Shown here in pieces: positions 35,549 to 47,375 of a DNA stretch of 64,000 nt. The translations under genes were made by a program, and so were the position numbers. A model generated the notes under the pieces. That model made no database searches. It had not been told where the DNA came from and worked only from the letters and a program-made list of their open reading frames with translations. Source of the DNA: Lycium barbarum (Eukaryota; Streptophyta; Magnoliopsida; Solanales; Solanaceae); assembly GCF_019175385.1 (NCBI RefSeq), contig NC_083339.1:110221601-110285600 (forward strand), given 5' to 3'. Numbering within the stretch: the first letter of the stretch is position 1; the number at the start of each line of letters is the position of its first letter.

Positions 35549-35998
35549 AAATTCAAATCAATTAAAGAATATATATTATAAATACACGTATTACTATGTA
35601 AAATAATTATCTAGGCTAATCAAAATTTAAAAGTTGCAGATTCAAAATATTAGCTTTAAAACAATCCTAATATTAACATAGTTCCGGGCATTATTGAAAA
35701 AAATGCGGTCAAAATGAACCGTAATTCATACGTCGTTTTAGTTAGCAATTTTTCCGAATTAGATGGAGCGGGATACATATCTTCTTTTCGAATCATATTT
35801 GTGAAAGTAAATGACTCGTAATTTTCTTGTAATTGTCAATTTTTATGAAATACTAATAAAATGTCAATTTATGCAATTTTCTCGGGATTTTTTAAATCTT
35901 AATCGTTAAAGGGAGTACTTTTACTCCGTCTTTGACCCGAGAAATTTGAAAATTAAAATACGCATCTTATGAGGTGAAAATTAGGTGTCAACACACAA

Positions 35999-36235
35999 CA
36001 ACAACAACCTGAATTTTATCCAAACTTTTCCTAGACCCTGAACCAAACCAAAACAACAAGCATCTATTTCCAAGACAACAACAAAATCATCTACTACAAA
36101 CACACAAAAACAACAACAATAGCAACCTGAATTTTATCCCAACTTTTCCTAAACCCTGAACCAAACCATAACAACAAGCATATATTTGTAAGACAACAAC
36201 AAAATTTCCTACTTCACTACAAACACACAATCATA
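35999..36235. repeat. 118-bp tandem duplication
   Basis: ACCTGAATTTTATCC, TTTTCCTAGACCCTGAACC and ACAACAAGCAT recur in the same order with a period of 118 bp (CCTGAA at 36008 and 36126). It begins just outside the Ogre LTR. Confidence 0.85.
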
Positions 36236-37550
36236 CAAGTTAAACAAAATACTTTTCATCTATTGGATAAAATTCTTTCTTTTCCTAAACCATACCATAA
36301 CAGGACAATAACAACACCAACAATAGTATTTCACTACAAAATCCACCAAATAGGGGTTTTTAAAGCAAGCAACCTCAGCATATGTTTGCAACTGTCAAAC
36401 AAGTGCTGAAGTTGCTACAGCAACTTACTCATCTGTTGGAAAAAGTCAACAAGATTGCAAGCCATTTTTTCGAAATCCTAAAGAGAATAAGAACAAAAAC
36501 AGCACAAAAACCCATAATTTAATAACAACATACACTATTTACAAACGCACAAACCCCAACAAGTGAAATAAATACCCCAAATAAGGGTTTCTCAAACATG
36601 GAACAACCAAATAAACAACATTGAAGACAAAGCCATGTTCTTATTCTTCTTTTTCTATAACCAACATCATCAATTTCTGCTAAATAACTTTTGCAACAAG
36701 TGAAAAAAAAACTTTACCTTGATGTGGAAGAAGAAGCAGCAGTAGCGGCACCAACAGCAGCAGCGAGAGACGAGAGAGACACTTGAGAAGAAAAGAGGAG
36801 AGATGAGAGACGTGAAGAAGAAAAGGAACGGTTTGGTTGGGAGTTTTAATTTTGAAATATGGAAGAAGTGGGAGTTGTGAGGAGGGAACGATTTGGGTGT
36901 TTTGAATAATGGGTAGGTGTTTTGAAAAAATACATTTTGGACCCTAATCTTCTTAATCCCAAATTTAATTGGGTTTTGATTTTGAGTGGTCCCCACATGT
37001 CACCTGTGGTAATTTCAAGACTTTTTAGTCACCTTCAGTTAAATTTTCGTACTAATTCAAAGTTGGGTCCTCATTACTTGTGTTTGGTTTAAGGGTTTTA
37101 GCCGTATTCCCTCATAATTTATTTGTACTGCATTTCTTCCAATTAATAAATCTTGCAAGATCAACATAAATTATTTTCATGACATATTGAAAAGATATCT
37201 TTACATAGTTATCTCACAGACACATATGCCTAAGCTTTTCATTTCATATTCACTTATTGGCTACTCTTTTCGTAGCTTCATTACATATATAAATAGCTTA
37301 GAATAGTTGCATTAGTTGTGACCACAACATTTTAACAACATATTTCTAAACCATTCCGCTTCTTTTCAAGCATTGGTATGCTAAATATATTCTTATTCCA
37401 TTAAGGAATACAAGTTTATTTTGATGCTCAAATTATAGCACCTTCACTTGTGTAACAGATCCATCTTGTATGAATTTTTATCATTATCATCAGCTGATTC
37501 TTCACTTTATAGACCAAGAACTAAGAAACGTCTTTTTTTTTTATTGTTAC
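36236..37550. other. Spacer between the two Ogre-type LTRs
   Basis: AT-rich sequence with no supported gene. A 108-residue minus frame (36670-36996) is a run of Phe, Ser, Lys and Cys reflecting GAAGAAG-type purine tracts and is not credible as a protein. Confidence 0.5.
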
Positions 37551-38069
37551 GGTTCACTTTTGCATGGGTTAAGGCATAAAGGTTACTACGAGGTTGTTGG
37601 TGCTCTAATTGAATTTTAGTATTTTAGAGTCACCACCTAATTTATTCATGGAAAACTAGGAAAACCGGGTTTAAAGATTTTTTCCAAAAATATAAGAAAA
37701 AACTCTTTTGGACCAAAGTTCGAGGTAAGGGTTCTGGTGATCCCCTAGGGAAGGTTTTACGCACCCTAGTATTAAAGATCTGTAGAATACAGTTGACCTA
37801 CTGTAATGACCAGTTTCGTCGTTACCATGATTTTTGAAATATTCGTGACATTGACTCCTTGAAACATACTTGATCCTTCTTGCACCGGTGCCTTGGTCGT
37901 AGAAGCGGTACTGCTGAAGTAGCTTCTCAGACCGCAACAGCGATGACGAGCAGTGATTTTCCCCTATGTAAGTGTCATTTCGGGATTTAACCTCATTTTT
38001 CAAAACCCTAACAAGTTTAGCCGCCCTTGGAGCTTTTGTGGAGCCTAAAATGATATCTCCTTGGGAAAG

Positions 38070-40129
38070 GTAATCCTTTTAATTCATCCATTCATTGCTT
38101 CACTTTAGTGATTCTTCGTAAAAGTCCCTCATCTAGAAACAACAAAATGGATGTCACCAAATCATGAACTTAGGTGGAAAAATAGGTTAACATGTTTTAA
38201 CATAAATTGCATAGATCTAATCTCTCTTGTTGATAATTCTAGCATGATTATTAACTTAGATTTATCTTACCTTCCCCAACTAGTAAGTGGGTTCTTCCAT
38301 TAATATTGAAAATGGATGCTCTCATGGAAAGAGCTAAAGTGGTAACTTGATCTTGCAATAACTCTTTGTGATTAGTACCCATTATGATGTTAAGGAAAGT
38401 AACCACTTAGCATTAATTATGAGTAGGGAAAGAGTTCATTTGGTAATAAAGGCCTAGAAAATCTAGAGGTAGGCTAAGTTCCCAATTTTTCCTTATCAAT
38501 TCGAAATCTCTTATAAGAGTTCTAATGGTGATTTCTATTCTTGGGTCTCATGATTGTCTCAGGTTCCTTCGTGCGGATTACGACGTGATAAACGAATTGA
38601 AGATTCAACAGATGGTCGTGGCACCTGCTTGGCCTTGAGGTAGGTTACGACTTTCCTTTTGGTAGACTCCGATTAGTTTCCCATATTCATATATTAGAAG
38701 GAACGGAGAATGCATGTGTAGGAATTGGAGATTTGGGATGGATTCATTGGATGGTACTGTTATGCTATTTATGTGTTCGGGCTTGTGGCCTATATATCCC
38801 CTAGGATTCTTGTATTATTTCCCTTGGGCTTTGGTGGATTTTATGTGACTTGGAAGTAGTGGTTGGTATATACTTTTTGATGTCTCTCGATGAGAATTTC
38901 TGTATGATTCGAATAATTTGTGCTATGCCGTAAATAGTGAATATAATTGATATTAGCAGGATAAAATGTACCAAAAATCGTGAGTTAATTCTAGACTTGA
39001 TAGTAGTGATGTCTTGTAAATAGAAGGTGAAATTGTCGTATATTAATATTGACAGGCAGTAAAAGGAGAAGGGTAATGTTGTGTTGTGATTGATTTGTTC
39101 CATTGTTGTGGGCTTGATGCCGCGTAGGTGATAATAGATATTGGAGACTATTGAGATATCTCTTTCATGATTTGATGCCTCACTTGTTGGCATTTTTGAT
39201 GAGGAATGTGTTCTATATGACTTGCGTAGTCTTTCATGATATTGTTGACGTACCCATGCTTGGTGCTTGTGATATTGATCTGATTACTCATGTTGACTCA
39301 TACATCGCACGCATTCACATCACTCATGATATATTGTTGATACATTGCTAATACTTGATGAAACACTGTGCTGAGCTGAGCTCAGTTTGCATGAGAGTGA
39401 TGTGAGTATTCAAATGTCCGATAGTTGTCCCGGAATCGTGGATTGTGTGCAAGTGATGTGAGTAGTCCGATGTCCGATGGTTGTTCCGGAATTGTGGATT
39501 GTGTGATGTGAGAGTCTGATATCCGATGATTATCCCGGAATCGTGGATGAGTAAGTACATGGACTTCGCGGGTCCCCCATAGGTTGTGCTACCGGGACGT
39601 CGATACTTCCGTCCAGAGTACATGTGTACACAGCATTGCATTGCATTTGCATTCTTACATCATGGCATTGTATTGCATCATGGCTTATTTTGTGATGATC
39701 GATGATTTACTTGTGTTGTTGGTTTTGGATTGGATATATGGAGACTTGACACATTAGGCTTAGTTTCTAACCATAGGCCATGATCTTGAACTATTCTTGT
39801 TGACTGCTTTTTATTCTTGTTGTATATGTTGGGTTAATAAAGATTAAGCGAACAAAGATTACCAAAATAGCTAGTTGACTTCTATATTAAGATTGAACAG
39901 CGTAATAATATTTGACTTGCGGAACCGGTGTGGAGTTGCTTAGTGGTTATTGGGAAGAGTTAAGTGACTTAAGAATTCCTAATGTTATGACGAACGGTAG
40001 AAAATGTGGGTTGCTAATCTGGTACTCTTTTACTGATATGTGTTTCTAACCATTGTAGGCCTACGATGCTTACTCAGTATGTATTGATTGTACTGATACT
40101 ACTCTTTCTACATCCTTTATGGGGTGTAG
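38070..40129 (+). other. Candidate leader intron in solo LTR E
   Basis: The donor is TTGGGAAAG|GTAATCC at 38070. GTACTGATAC gives a branch A at 40096, followed by ACTCTTTCTACATCCTTT and GGTGTAG ending at 40129, 33 nt after the branch A. Length about 2.06 kb. Confidence 0.45.
39410..39550. repeat. CCGATGTCCGATGG / TCCCGGAATCGTGG minisatellite in LTR E
   Basis: Three units of about 55-65 bp contain a CCGATGTCCGATGG-like word and a TTCCGGAATTGTGGATTGTG-like word. It is homologous to the array at 14930-15260 in LTR A. Confidence 0.8.
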
Positions 40130-40761
40130 AGTGTTTTCAGGTGATTGATTATGCCATGTTCGGAAGATGCATGGTACCAATCTTGATGGCCTCCTCCCAC
40201 TTCATTCCGGGATGGAGGTTGGGTCTTAGAGTTTTGTTGTAATCTGGATTATATTAGCAGCTCTTGTACTAGTCTAGACCAGGTCGTGGGAAATCGGAAT
40301 GAGTCTTTGTATTTATTCAATTGTTGTAAACATTTCCGCACTTTGGGTTAATATAATTATGGGAGCTTATCTTGTTAATTATTTATATATTGGAATATAG
40401 ATGAATTTGCTTTTACTGGGATAGTGTGTTATTTCGATTGAGGGTTCGCCTATCGAGGTGGAAAAAGTAGGTACCCGTGCGATCCTAAATTGGGTCGTGA
40501 CAACTACGAGCTTCAATGTGTGATTAATTGTATTTATTTGCTTAAAAGTATTTAGTTTCCGCAAAATGTCATTTTATTCATATCATAATTTAGAGGAAAA
40601 ATTTGGCAAAATATTCCCTTATAAAAAGGGATTTTGGTTTAGAAAATCCGCGTAAGTGTTCAACTCATTTTGTTGTTGGACTAGGATACGCTCGGGATTT
40701 CTCCCGAGTAGAGTCACTACTATTCTAGTCCTAACAAAATGGGTTTAGTATCTATGGGTTT

Positions 40762-40764
<3 letters not shown>

Positions 40765-40811
<47 letters not shown>
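40765..40811. repeat. (TA)n microsatellite
   Basis: About 23 TA units in the second Ogre-type LTR. Confidence 0.95.
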
Positions 40812-40816
<5 letters not shown>

Positions 40817-43800
40817 TGGAGTATATCTCCGATTTGTATACATATATAAGAAAAATACAAGTATTTTTGTGATTCCAGTTTTATTATTTTGAAGCTCATA
40901 GGTCAATAATATTCCATGTCCAAATCTGTCTTAACCACAAATCTTTCCAAGTAAATTCCTCTTTATTTTCAGTTCATAAAGTTTTGGGCCTTTAGCCCAA
41001 CAGTTTCAATTCTTTCCCGAAAAAAATTGAAGTCCAAACCAAGTTTTGTTTTTCTGGAAAGTGTCTAAATTCTGGTGCCTCTTGTTCTCAAAAACTTCCC
41101 TCCAAGTTATGACTATAACAATTTTGCATTTAGGACCAATTTTCGTTCCGTTTTAGCTGAAGTCCTATTTTAGTCCAACAAAACAGGTAAAGGCTCCCTA
41201 TAACAGGCTTGAGTTCCAAAAGCCATTAAGTTATTACTATCTCATTTTCACTAAGGGGCGGAGGGCCCAAAAAAAATTTCCACTTAATTATTCGAAGATC
41301 ATTTAGCCTTGTTTACAATATAAGACCAATGTTTTTTATTTTAGTCGAACCAATTTAAGTGTCAAGTTCAAGTTTAGACCAACCAAGTTTTAAAATGTTT
41401 TAAGCGACTTCCTAAAAATACAATGTGTTTTCTAAGTTCTAGCATCCATAAGGGGTTTCAATATTCTTTTTCCTCATGTCTTTACACATATACATACACA
41501 TATAAATTTAAAAGAAAAACAAAGAAGAGAGTTAGACTGGTGGGCCTACCTAAGCCCACTAGTTGGCTATTTTCACCCATAGCTGGGCCTTCAAACAAAT
41601 ATCAGCTTTCTTTCTTTCCATCGGACTTGATTGAATAAAGGAGAACTGGGCCTCAGACCCAGTTGGTTTCGAGCGGAAGACAGTGGCCTACGAGGTTTCC
41701 CATGTATCACGAAGTAGAAAAAAAAATAGTTAAGATTAGACAAGCATTTTGGACTGACCTATTTACTTAATACAGAATAGGTTATAATTATAAACACACC
41801 TATACATAAATACATATTCAAGTGATTAACATAAATCATGCGAGAAATCCAAACTAGAGTAGTATACACAGAGAAAAGGTTCAAAGAAGCCAACAAGTCC
41901 AACTTAAGATAACTATGGCCCAAAGCTGTAGCCCAAATAGCATTAAATGACAATAAATAAAGCCCAAGCCTAACAACAAAATACAGAAGGGTAAGCCCAA
42001 AACCAAACAAAATCTTAAACAACAAAGCCAACAATCATGGATTCTCACAAGTGATATACCAACTATATACTAAATATACTAGTTTTTGCACACTATATGT
42101 ATACAAAACTGGATATACCTAATATATTCAGGTATATTTCCCTTATATATTCAAACAAAAATAGCCTTCAGGTTTAGAAAAGAGATCCTCTAATCACGAT
42201 TAACACTCAAGAATTATTTTCAAGGGTGCACAAATGGCATCAAAGAAAAGAAAGGCAAGTGCAACATGGCATACACACAAAAAGAACTCAAAGAATCAGA
42301 TAGACCATTAATGCAGTGTTTTGAAAAAGTGAAGCATTTCAAATTATTTTAAACCTTCAAAGAATAAGCCAACATATATTACCCACAGATCCTTACTCAT
42401 TTCAACTCAGAGGGTCCCATGGGGTATGACTTCTCATAGGGGAACCCCAATAGCTTGGAGTGAAGAGGACCGAGCTGAGCTTGATAAGAAACTCCAAGCC
42501 TTTTCCTCTTTCCTCTTGGCTCTGGGTAAGTCACACCAATGGTCAATCAAACCCCAAGTGACAACCTCTTAGGTATGTCACAATATCATCTTGTTACTCT
42601 AGTATACATCATGCAGGTCCCTAACTTGATTCATACTAAGTATAAATACTCAGATAGACAACAATAAGATCACAGAGCATAGCAAGGATGCAAGACAAGA
42701 TTCTTGAACTTGTTTAACAAGGTAGATATATGCCCTAGATGATTCATTCTTAATGACAGCCTCATGTACAGAACAGAGTGAACCTATTTTATATAAAATA
42801 CCAGTAAGCACCAAACATTCTGATTGCACATTGTGTTTTGATAAGAAATTAACTTCTGTGAATTCATGTGATACTTTCAAAGACAACAAACATACAGAAA
42901 TGGGAAAACAGGTTCAGGTACAGCATATGGCTAGCATGTTAAGATGCAGTTAATATTCTTAACACTAATCAGGAAATAATGAGCCTTATGATACATGTAA
43001 GATTCATGAAGAGGCACAAACTTAGGATATGCAAAGATTCTTGACAGTTATACATTTTTACTCATAGTCAAAGACTATGTATAAGGTTCATGGTGGTCAA
43101 ATTACCAAGCTTAGAGCTCAGGCTGACTTATATTTAGACAACAAGTGAAGGCAAGTAATAATCCTCATGTGACATATTCAGGAAGCAGATAACCAGGTTC
43201 ACTAAGAACATCAGAACGATTTTTAGACTCAACACAAACTCACACAAAGCGGTAGCATCCAACAGGGACATTTATATCAGCAAATGTATACATTTAACAA
43301 GTACATAGGTGGGATATCATGTTCAAATCCAGAAGCTTATCTCATTATACCATATTCAGCACAGTTCATACATATACACCTAATTCTCAAGCTAACAACT
43401 TCCACATTTAAGATTAAAACATACTTATCATACTAGCACATAACCAAACCTAAGCCTTCGTTATTTAAATACTCATAAGGAACACCTAATGAGATATCAG
43501 ACCCAATCTAGATGACTCACCTCAAGCTAATATTAAGCATAGGATCATGTTATAGTTTAACATATTATATGTCACTACCAGTTAACAAACTTTCAGTTTA
43601 AAACTCAAATTAGATAGAGATATAGCATATTTGATCAAGCCAGCTGATCCATTAGTAAAACAAGTCTTAACTAGACACATGATGGCTCTCAGTCTCTTTA
43701 GCCATCATAAAATCCAACCTATGTGAGTTATCCGCTATGTGTATACTAATATTAATCATTAAACACGCAGCAACAATTATTACTAGTGGATTAAAAGCAC

Positions 43801-44210
43801 AAATAGATTCTAACAGGGGAGATATTACTATTAATACTATATTCTCTACATAATAGGGGTTGAATCATTAAATACATAATGGAAATGTGCAGCTAAACAG
43901 GATTTAAACTAAGAGCATGCTAAATAGAAGCTAAAGTAGTCATGATATCAATCAAACTAATTACTCAGCCTGCTGAATCATGACTAAACAAGACCTAAGC
44001 TAACAAATAACATATAAGCAGGAATTAAGTATTCCTAAACATGATTAAACTAGCAAATGAGAAAAACATGACTAAACATAACTAACTTTAACATATACGA
44101 GCCTAATTTAAACTAACCAACAACATAACTATACTAGCAGCTTCAACACACATACAAAAATACAAACAAACTACTAATAAAAATAGGAATATTTGAAGGA
44201 AAGAAGTTTA

Positions 44211-44211
44211 C
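44211..44211 (-). other. Candidate splice donor in the second Ogre-type LTR
   Basis: The minus strand reads CACAAAAG|GTAAACTTC about 250 nt downstream of the TATA-like box, matching the donor-like site at 34557 in the other Ogre LTR in sequence and relative position. Confidence 0.35.
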
Positions 44212-44455
44212 CTTTTGTGAGTGCAACCTCTGTCGAGAATTGTACTTGGAAGAACCTTTTGCTTCCTTGATCCCCAATACTCAACCCCACACAAACCCAA
44301 AAAAAAACAAGAGAAGCAAAATCTTCAAAATTTTACTTAAACTCAGAAAAAAATTAAGGATTTCAAATATTTTGGAAATCTCAGGTTTTTTCGAGTTCTT
44401 TATGAGTATATCAAATTTTAATATGCTCAAACTTGTTCAAATAACAGAGAATAGG

Positions 44456-44467
44456 GCCCTTTAAATA
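44456..44467 (-). promoter_or_regulatory. TATA-like box of the second Ogre-type LTR
   Basis: The minus strand reads CTATTTAAAGGG, about 1.44 kb inside the outer LTR end, corresponding to the TATA box of the first Ogre LTR at about 1.2 kb. Confidence 0.5.
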
Positions 44468-45001
44468 GAATACTCCAAACCCCCAAACCCTAGGTTCAAC
44501 CGATGTGGGATAACTCCTCATTTAGGGGTTTCCTCCTCACACCATAGCATTGTAGGGCTAGGATTAGATGTAAGCAACAAACGAAGGGTTAGATTTGACT
44601 CGAACTTGGTCAATCAGTGGGGGTTCTTCATGAACCACTAACAATCGAGTATTCAAACTCAACAAAAACAAAACCCATTAAGTTTTCTCAGTGTATGACT
44701 GTTGAATATCATAGAAAAAGCAACAAAAATAGATGTTTATACCTTGTTTGGTAGAGCCTCGGTGGAAACGAGTACAAGCATTAAATGCTTTGCTTTGAAA
44801 TGCACAAACACCTACTGCTATAAAGTAGTAGTACCCTGATCCGCAAGGGAGAAGAAGGCTAAGCTGCCCCTCTGTTGTCTCGCACACCAAGGCAAAAAGA
44901 GATTCAACAGTCGGCTGGGGAACCGAAATCTAAGCATACCAAGCCATTTTTGGCATCAAAGTGACGAAAAGAGAGAAAGGGGAGGGGTGGTGGCTAGGGG
45001 T

Positions 45002-45019
45002 CCCCCCCCCCCCCCCCCC
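45002..45019 (+). repeat. C18 homopolymer
   Basis: Eighteen C residues lie about 540 bp upstream of the TATA-like box in the LTR's own sense, recalling the C/G runs of the first Ogre LTR. Confidence 0.9.
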
Positions 45020-45331
45020 TCTTCTGCCTTTGACATAAATGAGACCTTAAGGTCTGTTTGTCTTTTTTGTTGTTTGATATGGGCGACGAGTTGGGCCGGG
45101 TCTGGCCTTGTTCGGCTGGACTCGGCTCAACCTTTCTTAAATAATAATAAAAAAAACCTGATTTGTTATATATACATGATGTACATGAGTATACATGTAT
45201 ACTCAGGTATATTCATGTATATATGGGAGGGGCAAATATGCAGAATTTAACAAGTAGCCCAAATTTAAACAATGTCTATTAATTGGATATTTAAAATAAG
45301 ACCCCGTTTGAACTAATTGGTCAATTTAAAC

Positions 45332-45376
<45 letters not shown>
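45332..45376. repeat. (TAA)n microsatellite
   Basis: About 14 TAA units grade into TAAA units. Confidence 0.93.
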
Positions 45377-45382
<6 letters not shown>

Positions 45383-45902
45383 AATTTTGTCAAAAGTGAC
45401 CTTAATTGAATTGAGCCATGAGCTTGGCTAGTTCAAATTATGACCATAATTGATTATTTCAATTACCGCCATTTAAGGGGCGATTTTCAGAATTAATTAC
45501 AGTTAAAACTTAATTAATTATGACAAAATTCCAATAATTTGATTAAATAAGAATTGACGGGTAAAAATGATTAATTTGCTTAATTAAACAGATTCTTCCC
45601 ATTAAACAGAGTAAAATACTTTGCAAATTGACATTTTAACAATTTAGATAATTAAGTGAATAATTGTGGTAAATTATTTTCTCTTCTGGTTAATTTAGCA
45701 AAAGTATATAATTGTAAAAATACTTAAATTAATTTACAATATTATAGAAATTATTTTACCAAACAAAATTGGTAAAATATTATCTAAATAATTTTATAAA
45801 ATTATTTTGACTTATGAAAAATACATATTTCACTCTGCTTAATATTCAAGGACTCTGGGTAATTAAAACAAATTATGGGATGTGAAAAATTAGGTGTCAA
45901 CA

Positions 45903-46982
45903 TTACGAACGGTTGTTTTTCAATAAACACGTCTTATCCTGAAAAGTCACGACCTTTCAAGAGACCTTTTTTTCATAAAATAATATACTATTTCATCAGG
46001 TGACACCCTTTCAGGAAAAAAATACAATTTTTTCTGAAAAGACGTACGACCAACCATATTCAAATTTCAAATTATTTGCTTCATCAACTTGTCGTCATCA
46101 AGGCGGGCCAAATTATGAATTCATTCATTTCCATGTCAATATCCACCTAAGGATTTGTGGGAATTGAAGAACTATACAATATATATCTTAAGCTTCTTCA
46201 AATATTATTGGCTATCAATCATAAGCCAAGCACCCCCACAGTTTAAATATTTCATAATAATATGGAGAACTCAAAATTATATGATCATCAAAATAACGAT
46301 GTTTAAGCACGCAGGCAGAACTTATATTGAAAGGATCACGCATCCAAAATCACACTACTTTGCATATGTTTAAAAGATGACTAAAATTATTTGGCCATTA
46401 TTTTAGAAACAGATTGCCATAAAATGACGTCATCACTTGCAGTATTAATATGACTGCAATTTCTGTTTCATTAACTTAAAAAACTTCTCTTGTATATTAA
46501 AACTTGATCTTTTCCTTTCACCAAATAGATATATCTATATGTTTTTAGTGATCCAGTAATATAAATCATTTCTTTCATGATCTCAATATGGTAAAACTTT
46601 CAAGTACATATATAATATGTTCCTTGTAAATATACATAAGTTACTTAATTCATATCATCTCATAACTTGAAAGTAAACTCTGTATGACCTCTATATAATT
46701 ATGTTATTCCAACTTATAATGGTTTGTTGATCATAGAACAACAAATTATTATTCCTAAATTTAGCATGCATTTCAAGGTCAATATAAAATGAGTCATCTA
46801 CCCTAAAATTTATGAAAATAAATTTCACATAAATCACAAAGGGAAGAAATTTAAACAAGTAGAGTTAAAAAAGTAGAATCCAATTTTTATCACTTCATGT
46901 ATTTGTTCTTTGACGTTGTCACTTTGGTCATCGATCTCTTAAATTTGTTCACGTCACATGCATCTTCTTCCTTGTGTTATAT
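45903..46982. other. Spacer left of the chromovirus
   Basis: AT-rich sequence with no supported gene, RNA or repeat. With 60761 onwards it formed one continuous stretch before the chromovirus inserted at a TATAT site. Confidence 0.5.
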
Positions 46983-47375
46983 TGTCATGACCTATTTTGC
47001 CTAAGCCGTGCGGGCACTTACATTCCCACCTCAGTAACCGAACCCTCAACCCAACAATGAATAAATACACAAAAGAATGAAATTAATCAACGGAATAGAA
47101 TAAATACGTAAGTCATCAAGATATATAAGCAGTAGAATAGTGAGGAATAATAATAACACCCCCAGGGTCTAGTTTGAATAACACAAAAGCATCTAAAAGG
47201 GGAATAATACGAATCTGGAATACTAATACATAAAGTGTATGTCTCTAAATAGAATAGGACATAAAGATAGAAAAGTCTTCAAGGCAGCGGACGACCATGC
47301 TCACCCTGGAAACTCGAAGAGAAAGCTGAAGCGACTATCAGCCCCGCGTCACGAAAGTGGATCCGACCTGATACT

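Larger units (their letters stand above)
1..35993 (-). mobile_element. Ogre/Tat-type Ty3/gypsy retrotransposon, nested and truncated by the window
   Basis: Reading the minus strand from 35993 leftwards gives a 6.6-kb 5' LTR, a tRNA-Arg-type primer site, ORF1, gag, retropepsin, G-patch, RT, gRNase H, aRNase H and integrase, then a long 3' non-coding tail that leaves the window at position 1. This order, with an extra ORF before gag, a G-patch after protease and a second RNase H before integrase, is characteristic of the Tat/Ogre lineage. Protein segments on both sides of the insertions at 4468-7677, 10354-12596 and 12880-16196 rejoin in the same reading sense, which shows that one element was split. 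Stops and frameshifts occur in every domain, so it is a dead copy. The 3' LTR is not in the window. Confidence 0.88.
29364..35993 (-). mobile_element. 5' LTR of the Ogre element (6.63 kb)
   Basis: The inner end (plus strand) is TGTAGCAAGTCG next to the primer site. The outer end is AATTAGGTGTCAACA, i.e. minus-strand TGTTGACACCTAATTTTC. The same outer end appears at 45902, and related inner sequence (TTTTAGAGTCGCCACCTAA, GGGAAGGTGTTAGGCACCC) at about 37625-37790. The interior is AT-rich and non-coding, with long G and C homopolymers, and a TATA box about 1.2 kb from the outer end. A length of 6.6 kb is at the high end even for Ogre. A partner 3' LTR should lie left of the window. Confidence 0.82.
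37802..40502 (+). mobile_element. Solo LTR E inside the second Ogre-type LTR
   Basis: It starts TGTAATGACC and ends GGGTCGTGACA. Flanks CCTAC (37797-37801) and ACTAC (40503-40507) form a 5-bp target duplication with one change. There is no coding sequence. Ends, CCGATGTCCGATGG repeats and splice-like sites relate it to LTRs A and C, but it is shorter (2.7 kb) and more diverged, with a decayed palindrome region near 37875-37945. Confidence 0.87.
37551..45902 (-). mobile_element. Second Ogre-type LTR, apparently solo, split by LTR E
   Basis: The outer end is AAAATTAGGTGTCAACA at 45902, the same as the first Ogre LTR. The left part (about 37600-37800) matches that LTR's inner portion: TTTTAGAGTCACCACCTAA, AGGGTTCTGGTGATCCC and CACCCTAGTATTAAAGATCTGTAGAATAC. 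A TATA-like box occupies the same relative place (44456-44467). No gag-pol or primer site adjoins the inner end, which is poorly defined: the first ~100 bp do not match TGTAGCAAGTCG. TTACG occurs at 37547-37551 and 45903-45907 and could be a target duplication. Without LTR E it is about 5.6 kb. It is diverged from the first LTR, so it is not that element's partner. Confidence 0.7.

Noticed and set aside
36670..36996. 108-residue Phe/Ser/Cys-rich minus-strand frame
   Set aside because: Composition follows purine-rich repeats; no family and no gene structure around it.
29364..45902. 29364-35993 and 37551-45902 as the two LTRs of one element
   Set aside because: Both have the same orientation, but only 1.5 kb of non-coding spacer separates them, the primer site faces left from 29364, and the two are strongly diverged.
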